Positions 1 through 10,735 are shown, counted from the stretch's first letter. The stretch is DNA of 64,000 nucleotides from Bimuria novae-zelandiae CBS 107.79 (GCA_010015655.1 ML976727.1:62001-126000); one strand, 5' to 3'. Program-made: numbers and translations. Notes: generated by a model from the letters alone, not told the origin.

Positions 1-939
1 CCTATAAAGAATAATAACTAGAATAGGAAGTTAATAGCATCACGGGACATTGTTTCACGAACAGACACTACTACTACTAAGTTAAATAGAAGGGATACGA
101 CATAAAAGGCAACCTATAGAACAATATATAAAAACTAAAAGAAAACCTTAATTACCTTAAGAAGTTAGAGGAGTTCTAGCTAAGCTAAACTTCTAAAGGA
201 AACCTAGAGATATTAGACTAAAAAGATTGCCTAGCAGCAAACTATAAAGATTACTATTACTAATAAAGGTGTAAGAGGCGCCTTAAGAGACTATTTTATT
301 TACCTTTAATGGGCTATCCCACAGGCTAGCTACTCTTAAATCTAATTTTCCTTAATCTAACTCCTTTTTTAGTAGAGTAGATTAATAATCTTCCTACTTA
401 TTAAGAAACTCCTTCTACTTTTAAAGCCTTATTATCTTCGCCTAAGTAGTAGCAAGACGCTTAGTAGTAGTAGCCACTTTATTAAAAGCTACCTCCTAAG
501 CTCTTTTAGCCTTAGCTAATTTGGCTTAAATTTTAGCTTAAGAGCGACTAACGCTACGCACTATAAGTAGTTAGCGCGAATAAATATATATTATAAAAAA
601 ACCTACTCTTAGACACTAAGACACTATTAACGTTACACGAACCCTAAATATTTAATTAAATACATAGTTTATAAGCTAACCACTTAGGAGTGTCTTAAGG
701 AGAAATAACGCAAGAAATGTTAAGTCTTAAGTAATAAGAACAAGGTATTATAATAAACCTATAATAAGTAATTTTATTAGTAAGCGTAAGTTATTTATTA
801 GTTTTATAAGAAGGCATAAAGGGCAGCTATAACTAATATAATAATAAGGTAAGCCCTGCTAATATAGCTTAACCCTTACAACGGATTAACCTTCGGGCCA
901 AAGGCTTAGAAGGGGGAAATAGTGTTATAGCTACCGCGC
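1..939 (-). mobile_element. RIP-decayed internal region of a probable LTR retrotransposon
   Basis: This AT-rich stretch has no usable reading frame and is saturated with TA dinucleotides and stop codons. On the minus strand it follows directly after the probable LTR at 940-1373, so it is read as the interior of an element that continues out of the window to the left. Minus-strand frames give low-complexity fragments with stops. I could not identify gag or pol motifs with confidence. Confidence 0.35.
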
Positions 940-1373
940 TGTAATAAAATTATGGTAATAACTGCAGCGATAATAGCGACTAATAGGAGTATAATTACGA
1001 GGATTACGCTTACGGGTTAGACGCTAAGCACAATATAAACACGTAAGGCAGTTACGTAATTAGATTTATAAATTTATAGGCTCTGTACTTTATAGAGCTA
1101 CAGAGCTAACAGAGCCACTAATTAGATAGCAGTATATAGAGATAGTAATTATTTAAGTATAATTCTTATTATTAATCTATAGTTTAGTTTACTGCAACCT
1201 AGTTCCTTACGGAAGATTACCCTTAAGCATTTAGCAATAATACCTTTAGTATAGTAATTAATTAACGTTTACCTTTCGTGACTTCGCATAACCCTGCACG
1301 CCTTTATCTCCCACCAGAACCCTAACAAGGCTTCACTCAGCTCCCCCCCAGGTGAAGGAACCACCCCGTTACA
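940..1373 (-). repeat. Probable 5' LTR (minus strand)
   Basis: On the minus strand this segment begins TGTAACGGGG and ends TTATTACA, a TG..CA-bounded unit of 434 bp. The part at about 1270-1373 is clearly GC-richer than its surroundings. It is followed on the minus strand by GCGCGGTAGC and a purine/pyrimidine-mixed stretch. The bases flanking the two ends do not match each other, so it is not a solo LTR with a TSD. It fits a 5' LTR whose partner lies outside the window. Confidence 0.4.
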
Positions 1374-1499
1374 CTTAATAAACTTTAGAGGCGGTTTAAT
1401 AGGAAGGATATTTACTAGTTTTTAATAATATTAGCTATAAGGGGCTAATTAAATTATAATAAGGTATTAGTAAGTGTATTATCCCGTGTTAAAATCTAT

Positions 1500-2760
1500 T
1501 ATAAGTATAAGGTAACGTTTATTGCCGCAGCCTGTACAAGGATTTCGCGGAGGTAGTCTATAGAGGCCTGTTCTTAGGTGGTTCTATCCTTTAGGCCAGC
1601 CTCTGCCGTTATGTTATCTATATAGATAATTACTATGCTATGTGCCCAGTTTGCGCCCTAAAGCTTAAAGGCTAACTTAATTACGCGAATTTCTAGTATA
1701 TTTATTTAAAAACTTTATTTATTTTACTTAAGTTTATATAAGAAGGCGTGCTATCATAGTACCTTTTTTAAATAAGACTACTAGTCCCCTTATATAGGAT
1801 TACTTATATACTAAAAGGTGCCTATTACTCTATTTAATACGTTAATAAAAAGATAATAAATAGGATAGCTAGCGTTGTTAAATAGCTATATTTTATTAAA
1901 CTATAGTTGTAGGTCTTTTTACTAGGTTAGGTCTTTAGTTATATTTTTAGTAAGTAGGCGAAATCTTCTTAGCTTTATAAATATAGCTATATAATTTTAT
2001 AGTTATTTTAAGAACGTACGTCCTAGCGTAATAATAGAGCTATAAAAGCTGAGGAATCTAGCTATCTTATAGGCTTATAATTATATAAGTCTATTATTAG
2101 CGAGCACTATTAAGACTAGCTAAATTATCTTATTAAGTTTTCTTTTAAGAAGGTAAGCTATTATAAAAATTATATTAATTTTAACTTTTAAGCTTTTTAT
2201 AATAGTGTCTATAGCGTTTTTAATACTATTATAGCGTAAGCCTAGCACGTTAGTAATTATATTATAGTTTTTATTAATTAATTAAAGCGCTTCCTCCGCT
2301 AGTATTACTAATAGCTTAAAAACGTATATAAAGTTGTCTAAATAGTGTATAAGGTATATCTATCTAAAGTGTGACTAAAGTACCTAATAGAAGCCTTTTA
2401 TAAATAAGTTAAATAGGAAGGGTACATACGTAGGCTTAAAGGGAGGTAGTTCTTATAGTAAAACTAGTCTTGCTACTAGAAGCTAAGTAGCTATTATTAG
2501 TATAGTGCTACTAGTATTATCCTAAAGGCGTCCTTAAGGTCCTTTTTAATAAGGAGGGCTCTTCTACCTACGTAGCGTACTAGCTTAAAGATATCTTTTA
2601 CTATAGTATAGTATAGTATAGTAATGTTAGGGTGTATCTAGTTATTAACTAAGTCACCTATAGAATAAAAGAGATAATATATTCGTCTTTATCCTTTATT
2701 TACTTTAGGTACTAGTCTAAGTAAGGAGTTATAAAATAGGAAATTTCTATTATACTAAGA
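1500..2760 (-). pseudogene. Decayed reverse transcriptase-RNase H of a retroelement
   Basis: Read on the minus strand, about 2510-2600 encodes the motif LIKKDLKDAFRIILVA followed by stop-interrupted FYYKNYLPLSLR, a degraded form of the fungal reverse-transcriptase block with KRDLxDAFRHIPVA and FYYxxFLPFGLR. Further along, about 1506-1646 encodes IYIDNITAEAGL and YLREILVQAAA, which resemble the RNase H block of the same family (YTDNxTAEAGL..REI). The RT-then-RNase H order and these variants recall fungal tyrosine-recombinase (DIRS/Ngaro-like) elements more than standard Gypsy, but no recombinase was found. The many TAG/TAA stops are consistent with RIP. No intact frame remains. Confidence 0.5.
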
Positions 2761-3003
2761 AACCTTTCCTAGCTATAAATTTTTATTTAGCTACTAAGTA
2801 ATTATATCTAGATCTTCGTAGGCTAATAATAGATTTTTTAAAATTATTAACTTATAGTCTCCTTTATACCTAATCTACGCGTCGTATTTTAGGATATTAT
2901 ATAAGATTTTTAGTAAACTACTTAGATAGCCTTTTAAAGCTTTTTATTAGTTATTAGATTTTAGCAGCGAAGGTAATTATTCAAAAAAAAATATAAAGAG
3001 TTA

Positions 3004-3389
3004 TGTAACAGGAACAATCGCTCGTCGACACGAGAACCCTTGGCCAGTCAAGATAGGATTCGAGATCATCCGAAAACCGACACTCATCCGTATCGGACCA
3101 ATTTCGGATCTATCAGACCGATGGGGAACTACGGATCCGATTCGGACCTATTTCGGATCCATCAGACCGACGGTCAACCTATGGCAGATATGTGCTAGCT
3201 AGCCATCTAGGAAGAGGTGTATTTAGAGGAGCTTGGGGCCTTTGTAGTTCAGTACCTTTTCCGTATCCTTTCGTACCAGGCCTATAGGCACTTAATTCAT
3301 TCGAGGCTACATTCTTATACACGCACTCCCACATGCCTCTGCTAGGAGATACGCCAACATCGATCCTTTGAGTGACCTGCGCCGATACA
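3004..3389. repeat. Solo LTR with AGTTA target duplication
   Basis: A 386-bp GC-richer island lies inside AT-rich sequence. It starts TGTAACAGG and ends CCGATACA. The 5-bp duplication AGTTA is present on both sides (2999-3003 and 3390-3394). It has no internal coding sequence, so it is a solo LTR left by recombination. It contains a 32-bp direct repeat (3093-3124 and 3142-3173). Confidence 0.75.
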
Positions 3390-3394
3390 AGTTA

Positions 3395-3837
3395 TAAATA
3401 TTAAATTATAAGTACGTGTTTACCCTTAGGCGCTCGTTAATAGTTATACTTACTTATTTAAAAATATTATATTAACTAAATAAGTAGCGCTATTCTAGCG
3501 TAGGTTCTTATTTTTTTTTTGTTAATTACGCTATAGTTAGTGTTATAATTTTTATAAATATACTTTTATTTATAGTAGTTTCTTTTATAGCCTTTAGACA
3601 AGTTATAGTTCTTATAAATAACTAATTTATTATTTAAAAGTAATTCTCTTAAACTTTTACTAAGTAGAGACCTAGTGCGCTTTACGTTATAAAGCGTAAA
3701 TAAGTTAAAATAGTAATTAGTTTATTTATCTAGTACCTTCTACTAGCTATTAGGATCTAGTTTTTACTTTACTAGGGCGTATTTATGCTAGTTAATAGCA
3801 AATTATAAAATAGTTTACTATTTATAATTATACGTAT
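3395..3837. other. AT-rich, RIP-like sequence without recognisable genes
   Basis: TA-rich, stop-saturated sequence between two solo LTRs. It is probably the body of an older element into which the LTRs inserted. I see no motif that identifies it. Confidence 0.5.
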
Positions 3838-3842
3838 GCTAT

Positions 3843-4118
3843 TGTCAGATTGGAGGGGTAATCTAATAAGATGAAAAGATAGTGATTAATTAAGATAAAT
3901 TGTGGTATAAAGTGTTGTTTTTTCTTTTCTCTGTAAGAATGTAAGGCTCTTATATCCTTACGTCTTACACTAATACGCTAATCTATTTCCGTTGATTAAG
4001 GAGAGTTACCCTTTGTCCCGCCCGGAATTGTGCGGATGAACCAGACTGCTGGCAAGGTTTCTTTGTGTAGGGTTGCGCCAGCTACCTTTGCGTGTGCAAA
4101 GGGCCATGTAATCGGATA
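3843..4118. repeat. Probable solo LTR with GCTAT target duplication
   Basis: A 276-bp segment starting TGTCAGATTGG and ending ATCGGATA, flanked by GCTAT on both sides (3838-3842 and 4119-4123). The final CA expected of an LTR reads TA, as RIP would produce. The GC-richer core at about 4010-4110 stands out from its neighbours. The call rests mainly on the 5-bp match and the TGTCA start. Confidence 0.55.
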
Positions 4119-4123
4119 GCTAT

Positions 4124-4675
4124 ATTACCTATGAAAGGAAATATAGTATTATAGGACTAACTATTTAGTTCTAAGCCCTAAATAGTAGTCCTATAATTTA
4201 GATATAGTTTATGAAGCACTCTACCTAGACTAATAAATTATTTTTAAAGTTTTTAAGGCTACCGCGATCGCGTTTTTCTACTAATTATTAGGTACTTAAA
4301 TTTAATTTTATAATAGTTTATAATTTAGTAGTTCTAGAACTAATGCTAATGCGGAGGCAGGTAAGGTTATATAGGTTAAATTTATAGTTTAGGATAAGGT
4401 AAATATCCTTTAGATAGACGCCTAGAATCTGCTTAATAACTTATATTATTTATAAGGAGAAACGCTTACTTACTAAACTATTATTATTATTAGTTATTAG
4501 TATAACGCTCTAATAGAGCTAAGCTAGCTTTAGTATTACCTTTTTAGCCTCTAGCTTTTATATTCTTTTTTAGTATTAAAGCTCTTAAAGCTTAACCTAT
4601 AACTTATATTATTAAAGCTTTTTATTTATAATTATAGCTTTATAACTTGCTATTAGCCGTGTAGGCTATTACTAG
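4124..4675. other. AT-rich, RIP-like sequence without recognisable genes
   Basis: Stop-saturated AT-rich sequence linking two solo LTRs. No coding or RNA feature was recognised. Confidence 0.5.
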
Positions 4676-4680
4676 GTAGG

Positions 4681-4922
4681 TGTTGATACGGCAATAGGCT
4701 GTTGGATCAAGACTTCGTTGCAACGATGTGGTATTGATTTGATTCTTGATTGCAGATCTATTGTGGTGGGCTGTTGTGAGAAGTATTTATCGAGTGTGGT
4801 TTGTCCCCTGCTAGCCCAATCAGGACTAGCGCAACAAACCACAGGCAAACTGCGCAACAAACCGCAGGCAAACTGCATGGCGGTGAAAGCCGTAGCAGTG
4901 TTGCGCAGGTTTGAAGCCAACA
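4681..4922. repeat. Solo LTR with GTAGG target duplication
   Basis: A 242-bp island starting TGTTGATACGG and ending GAAGCCAACA, flanked by GTAGG at 4676-4680 and 4923-4927. It is GC-richer than the surroundings and holds a short tandem repeat of about 23 bp (CAACAAACCRCAGGCAAACTG type, about 4833-4877). The two overlapping 82-codon frames here are not treated as genes, because the LTR boundaries explain the segment. Confidence 0.75.
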
Positions 4923-4927
4923 GTAGG

Positions 4928-5517
4928 TATTACTATTATCTAGCTATGCTAGGACCGTTAAAGTAAGATAAAGTTAATAGTAAAAGTAGTGTTACTACTA
5001 AAAAAGGCTAGAAAGTTTGCTATAGTAAGCGTAATAAAATTAGCGTAGTATTTGTACGAATTCCTGCAGTAGTAATAAGGGTAGTAGGTAGATAGGGGGC
5101 ATCGTCCGGATGCATCGCTTCTTTATAATGCTGCACTTCTTTGTGTAGTGCTTGGCGGCTCGATCGAGTATAGAACCTTTCAACTATATGATATTAGCAG
5201 TGCGCTAGAGCGTTTATTATATATAAAAAACACTTCGCGTAGTATTGATTATATGCGTATCTTAATGTTCTCGCCAGATCTATATGTCTGCTTCTTCTAA
5301 AGCACTACGGCGTGCGCGGCTGAATTTGCGTCTAATTAGTTCAAAATTTTCACTTACATTGGGCTATGTCGTCCATTTAGTCCTCGAAGCCCCGGTATAA
5401 CATGACGAATGTTTTCGGGTACGTAGCAGCGTTGTGGGGAGGAGCCTCATACCAAGTCACCACGACCTGCGGTACCTCCGAGGGAGCGATAGCTGAATAG
5501 AGTTAGCTCAAAACGAC
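4928..5517. other. Intergenic/AT-rich decay with mixed composition
   Basis: The first part is AT-rich and the later part (about 5040-5517) is more balanced. No gene, tRNA or clear repeat end was recognised. It is the flank into which the pogo-type element at 5520 inserted. Confidence 0.4.
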
Positions 5518-5519
5518 TA

Positions 5520-7645
5520 CCGTGCCTTGGCAGTCAGTGCACCACGTCAGTCAGTGCACCACCCCACCATGCAACACTTCAACTTCAACGCGCCGCATCT
5601 CCACCAATATGGATCCAATTGAAGCTGCGATTACAGCAATCGAATTACGAGAGCCAAGAGAATTTTTCTCATACAGACAAGTTACGAAAGAACATGGTGT
5701 TGTACATACTACGTTGATACGTAGGCACCAACACGTCACGCAGGCGCGTGCAGCTGCTAACTCTACACGTTAAAATCTTAGCCTAGAACAAGAATTAGAG
5801 CTCCTACGATATATTAAACGCCTTACTAAGCGTGGCCTTCTACCTACACGGCAGATAATATAAAGCTTTGCCTCTACTATTGCTAAAAAGGAGGTTAGCC
5901 TATTATAGGTTAATCGCTTCGTCAGGCGTAACGCTGAATCCTTAATATCTTAATAGATAATTAGCATTAATAGTAACCGCTATAAAGCTAATTCCTTAGC
6001 TAAGTATAAACTCTTTTTTGATCTTCTACAGCAAAAGATGGAGCAGTATCAAATTGAGCCTTAGTATACGTATAATATGGACGAAAAAGGCATCCTACTT
6101 GGCATCACCTCCCGCTCAAAGAGGATCTTTGATAGGCCTCTGTATGAGAGCAAGGCTGTAAGGCAAGCTATCCAGGATGGCAGCCGTGAGTGGATATCGC
6201 TCATCGCCTGTATATACGCCGACGGATCTGCCTTAGACCTAGCTCTTATCTATCAGGCCACCTCTATAAACATATAATTAAGTTAGGTCGAGGATTTTAA
6301 TCCTAAACACTATTAAGCCTTTATTATAGTATTAGAATTTAATTAGTTAAGTAATTAAATAGGCCTTGCATAGCTGCGGTAAGTGTTTAATTACGTTATA
6401 AAGGCTAAAGCTAGACGATTATATTAACTATTAATCCTTAATAGTCATGGCTCTTATATTACTATAGATTTTATTAACTATTACGATTGTAATAAGATCC
6501 TGTTAGCTATCTATTTACCTTATTTAACTTATACATTGTAGCTTCTTAATATCTACGTTTTTAAGCCTCTATTAACAGCGTATTTAAACGAGCTATTAGC
6601 CTTCCTATAAAATAGCCTAGGGATAGCCTTTATTGCTAAAAAAGACTTCTTTAGCCTATTCTAGAAGGCCTAAGTTAACACTATAAGGTAGCTATTAATC
6701 CTCTAGGCCTTTAAAGCTACTAGTATTTCCCCTTTAGATCTAATAACTATCCTTAATAGATTTAATTAGGCTTAGCCTCTTAAGCAATAATTACAAGAGA
6801 GCTTAACCTTAGTACTTAGTATAATAGATTAGAGAAAGATTAATTAGCTACTAAAAACTACTATTACTATAGGGGGTAATAATAAGGCTAAGAAGCTAAG
6901 ACAAATAGTATATTTAATCTTTATATAAGCTTAGCTCGCAGAACATGAAAATTAAGGCCTATAAAAAGCCCTAGCTATCTAAAAGAGATACTTAATGCGA
7001 GGCAGGCCTCTACCTTTTAATTAGCCTTATAAAGATTAAGGGGGATTAATTTTTTTATTACCCTACAGCGTACAGCGGGCACGTAATTATTAATATAAAA
7101 AAAATGCTAAAGCGTAGTAACTATAGCTTTAAAAAAGTAAGTAAGTAAAGGCCCGTTAGGCTAGCTAGTAGCTTAAAATAAGGCTACTCTAAAAGAGGCG
7201 TGTTACTTAAGTAGCTACTAAAGATACACGCGTAAAGTAGAGGGCTAATAAGACTATAAAGTAACGCCTTAAGTAACAGGCCTATAAGGTATAAAGGCAA
7301 CTCTAGAATTATATTAAATTATCTAAAAAGGGTAATAAAAGAGCCTTAAAGCCTTTTAATAAGCCTATTAAGAAAAAATAGCCTTAGCGTAAGGCTATAA
7401 ATATTAAAAAGGCCTTATTTATTATATCCGCCTTAAAGTCGCGCAGTAGCTAAATAATTAGAATACTAAGTAAATATTAATAATCTAAGTAGTTAGTAAT
7501 TATCTACAGGCCAAAGAGACCTTAACTCTAGAAAATCTTATGATAATATTAATTATGGGTGGCTTAGTAGCCTCATGTTGCTGGTTGAGCGATTTTGGTG
7601 GGGTGGTGCACTGACTGACGTGGTGCACTGACTGCCAAGGCACGG
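5520..7645 (+). mobile_element. Pogo/Fot1-type DNA transposon, copy 1, RIP-decayed
   Basis: The element is 2126 bp with 50-bp perfect terminal inverted repeats (5520-5569 and 7596-7645) beginning CCGTGCCTTGG. It is flanked by TA at 5518-5519 and 7646-7647, the target duplication of the Tc1/mariner-pogo superfamily. Each terminal repeat contains the same 16-bp unit twice in tandem (TCAGTGCACCAC core). The body encodes a broken transposase in the same direction. RIP-type change is heavy in the middle, but the first 250 bp or so and both terminal repeats still hold many intact CpA sites. Two related decayed copies lie at 17981-20844 and 56615-63822. Confidence 0.9.
5609..7490 (+). pseudogene. 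Broken pogo-type transposase
   Basis: The frame starts MDPIEAAITAIELREP and runs through an N-terminal psq-type helix-turn-helix region (FSYRQVTKEHGV) before the first stop near 5771. The same frame resumes with EQELELLRYIKRL and, at about 6077-6277, YNMDEKGILLG, SRSKRI and WISLIACIYADG. These match the DDE_1 domain of fungal pogo transposases, with the first catalytic Asp in the NMDE block. Stops are mostly TAG/TAA in place of CAG/CAA/TGG, as expected of RIP. The 3' third is only traceable as AT-rich decay, so the end given is approximate. It cannot encode an active transposase. Confidence 0.8.
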
Positions 7646-7647
7646 TA

Positions 7648-7819
7648 CATAAGCACCATGAAACGTAACATAAATTTGTCATGTATCAGCACTCCGTTGT
7701 GGCTGTTCGCCAGGCTGTGGCTGGAGGCTCCTGTCAGCAACAACTGCTAAGCACAGTATGGAGACCAGCTCTTCTAGCTGAGTTGATTGGCTATCTGCTT
7801 CGCAAGCGGGATCAGCGCT
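7648..7819. other. Short spacer between pogo copy 1 and the NLR-like pseudogene
   Basis: A balanced-composition sequence that is probably the former 3' end or 3' UTR of the HET/NB-ARC/TPR gene on the minus strand. No separate gene was recognised. Confidence 0.35.
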
Positions 7820-10691
7820 TCATACAGTTGTGGATGTTTGTCCACTTGAAGTCATGAACGACAGCCATCCCGCAGATGCCAATCGGTCAGGATGGGTCTC
7901 TGCTAGCGTTGTCTCCCGTACCTTGACGACGTGCTCTAGCATCGCTACTGCCTCCTTGATCCGTCCATCCGCCCAGTAGAAAGTACTAAGCTGATGCTGC
8001 GATTGTAGCCGATTAGGATGCGTCTCTACCAGCGTAGTCTCCCGCACCTTGACGACGTGCTCTAGCATCGATATTGTCTCCTTGATCCGTCCATCCGTCC
8101 AGTAGACAGTACCAAGCTGATGCTGCGATTGTAGTCGATTAGGATGCGTCTCTGCAAGCGTAGTCTCCTGCACCTTGACGATGTGCTCGACCATCGCTAC
8201 TGCCTCCTTGGTCCGTCCATCTGCCTTGTAAAGAGAACCAAGCGCATGCTGCGATTGTAGCCGATTAGGGTGGGTCTCTGCCAGCACTTCTCTTAACCGA
8301 CAGCACTCTTCCAGCCATGGCACTGCTTCTCCGATTCTGCCATCGAAGTGTAGGCACCGTCCTACCCACAGACTCAGACAGGCTCTATCGTTAACGTTGC
8401 ACGAGTGCTTCGTCACTAACAGTCTTAGCGCATGGGGCATATACGCTCTCCATACAGCCTGATTAGCGAAATCGGCAACATGCTTCATGGCACTTTGGGT
8501 TACGCGTGCGACATCGCCATACTTGGTAACCCAAAACCTAGTCGCTAGATGCACAAGCCGATGCAAGTCGTACCACTCTTCTTTCCCCTCTGTTCCCTCG
8601 AGAATGACGTCATTTCGTCTCGATACAAAGGAGTATCCACAGAGCGTGCCAATAGCCTGCTCCATCTGCTCCTCCGGCTGCACCTTCGGCAATAGCGATC
8701 GTGGTATGGCCTTCCACTCGACACAAGATATGAACTCTAAGAGCTCTGCAGCTATCGGATCGCGCTCTCGAAGCTGGTTGAACGAAACCACCCAGGTTAA
8801 GGCTATCGCATTCGCTGAGCCTTTGTAGCGCGTGTGATCGCGAAACCTTTTGCTTAGTAGACGGACAGTATCCTGCTCTGTGTTCCTTAGTAATCGTAGA
8901 TAGTTCACGATTGTAGTCCAGTTCATATTTAGGTAGGATGCTGCCTGCGCGATAGCTAGAGGCAGACATGCCAGCTTATCTAACAACTCTTCTGCAACTT
9001 TACTGTCTTGGATAAGGCTCTTGTTAATCATAGACTTCTCTAGAAATGCTGTAGTATCTGGCTAGCTTATGACCTAAGTTCGAGTACATCTCCTCGCGTT
9101 AGCGACACCGCTACTTCCTGCGTGCGCGTAGTGAATAGGGTTATGCCCTTCTCACTCTCCGGGAGGTAGTCGAGAATGCCTGATGATTGCTCTGTACTAA
9201 ATACTAGATCGGGATCATCTGCGTTGTCGAGCACTAGCAACCAGCGAGCTGTGTGGTCCGAGCTCAGGTGCTCCCTGAGGAGTTCCTTCGCATCATCCTC
9301 CCCAGCGCCTACTTGCCCTATTTTTAGGGCTGCTACAATACTCGCACATGCCTGTTCGAAGCTCTCCATGCTCAGTGCCGGAACCCAGAAGATCGAGAAC
9401 GCTGACATAGTTTCTTTAACGGCGTATGCGAATTTGTCGCGGTGTGCAGAGCGCTGAGTGGACAGTATGCAGTGGAAAGGATTGAAGGATTGAACTGAGG
9501 TTGTACTATCTAGGAGCTACAGAAGGTATATGTGCCCAGGCACAAACAATGCTAGTCCCAGATAGGTGTAGTACTCTCAGAAAGGTGAGTAGCAATCAAG
9601 CGAGGGTAGGAGTACCCATCTCATAGGGTAAGAGCCATAATCCGTGACAGAATTGCAAGGCAATTTGTGTCTTGCCCGTCCCACCAAGCCCTACGATAAA
9701 CATCTTCTGGCAGTCTCGATCTACTAGCAGCTTCTGATAGAGCACGTCCAGCTCTTCTTTCCTTCCGACAAAGTATTAGTTCTTAGGAAACGGTATGTAG
9801 TAGTGCGCTTTGCGAGTACCTATGTTCCGGCATTAATAAGCGAAAAGTGCACATGTACAACTGAATAACTGATCTAAATATACCAAGCGTGTTGAACGTG
9901 CTGCGTCCTCCCTAATATGCAATTAGCTCGAGTGTTTAGGATAACTCCCTTAAGTTGTCCTTAATTACTTTTTTAAGCCTTCTAAATGCGTTATTCTGTC
10001 CTTCGCCGTAGTTAAGAAACATAAAGACGCTAAATATGCTAAGCAAGCAATATGCCATATCTTCTTTACCCGTAGTGTAATGTTGTTCTGACTAAGACAG
10101 GCGCTTATTAATGCTAAAGCTGTCTAAAGTGGTCCCTGTAAGAGCCGCGACGGGTATGCTCGTACTCTCGTGGATTTCTTGCCTTAGCTCGTGTCGCGTT
10201 CCCAGGTGCTTGCCGTCTTCGGAGAAGAAACTTACGACCTGCGGGGCAAGCAGCTCCTGGAGGGTCCAGCCTCGAGTGAACCAACGGCTGTTCCGTAGCG
10301 CGTGTTTCCAGGTCGCTGAACAGGTCGTGCTGCCAGTCCCTGGCTCCGCTGTTAGTACATCTGGCAGGAAGACGTAGCACCTAGCCGCTTTTCGATACCA
10401 GCGAAACATGGAGTTTATCGCATGTTGGAGCTCAACAGTATCCCCCTTGTTAATACAGCAAGTGTCTACCCAGAAGTAACGCAAGCCATCACGTTTAGTT
10501 TGTTGTGCACAAAAGCGGATCTTATTGTAACCAGCCTCATGTCCGACCCCAGCCGTAAAATCGTCAAAAGTCACCTCTTTGTCGGCGACCCAGGTATGTG
10601 AAAGTATAGCAGAGGCAGGCAGCTCTTCATCCTTCATCAAGTCCCTTGTCAGGATGAGCGAACCATCCTGTCGAATCTCTAGTAATCGCAT
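7820..10691 (-). pseudogene. HET-NB-ARC-TPR (NLR-like) gene, broken
   Basis: The minus-strand start at 10691 (MRLLEIRQDGSL) opens a HET domain: AILSHTW, RYFWVDTCCINK, SRWFTRGWTLQELLAP and, after a stop, EDMAYCLLSIF..YGEGQNNAFRRL. Next come FVGRKEELDVLYQKLL, a P-loop GLGGTGKTQIALQF (about 9650-9691), a Walker B-like WLLVLDNADD and GITLFTTRT (9067-9408), then LPLAIAQAASYL and at least four 42-residue TPR units of kinesin-light-chain type (ETHPNRLQSQHxLG..DGRxKEAVxMLEHVVKV). HET-NLRs act in fungal non-self recognition (family knowledge). Breaks: TAG at 10092-10094 where HET proteins have Trp, TAA at 9776-9778, a solo LTR at 9435-9649, and a stop plus frameshift between 9031 and 9067. With the LTR removed, the frame rejoins exactly as IALQF-AYAVKETMSAFSIFW. 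The C-terminus may be truncated after the last TPR. Confidence 0.85.
9435..9649 (-). repeat. Solo copia-family LTR inside the NLR-like gene
   Basis: On the minus strand this 215-bp segment begins TGTCACGGATTATGGCTC and ends CACCGCGACA. It is flanked by GAATT on the plus strand at 9430-9434 and 9650-9654. It aligns over its whole length with the 204-bp LTRs of the copia element at 57552-63017, sharing blocks such as ATACCTTCTGTAGC and TCAGCGCTCTGC. It sits a few codons after the P-loop of the host gene, and removing it with one TSD copy restores the NB-ARC frame. Confidence 0.9.
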
Positions 10692-10735
10692 CTCTCGAGA
10701 AAGGAGCCTTAGGCTTCACTTGCGCTAGTCTGAAG

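Noticed and set aside
4672..4966. Two overlapping 82-codon frames on opposite strands
   Set aside because: They lie inside a solo LTR with an exact GTAGG target duplication; no protein motif.
8487..8828. 113-codon plus-strand frame
   Set aside because: Antisense shadow of the NB-ARC/TPR pseudogene, whose minus-strand frame has clear domain motifs.
9435..9649. Reading the segment as an ordinary intron of the NLR-like gene
   Set aside because: It has TG..CA ends, a 5-bp duplication and full-length similarity to the copia LTR, and no splice consensus at its borders.
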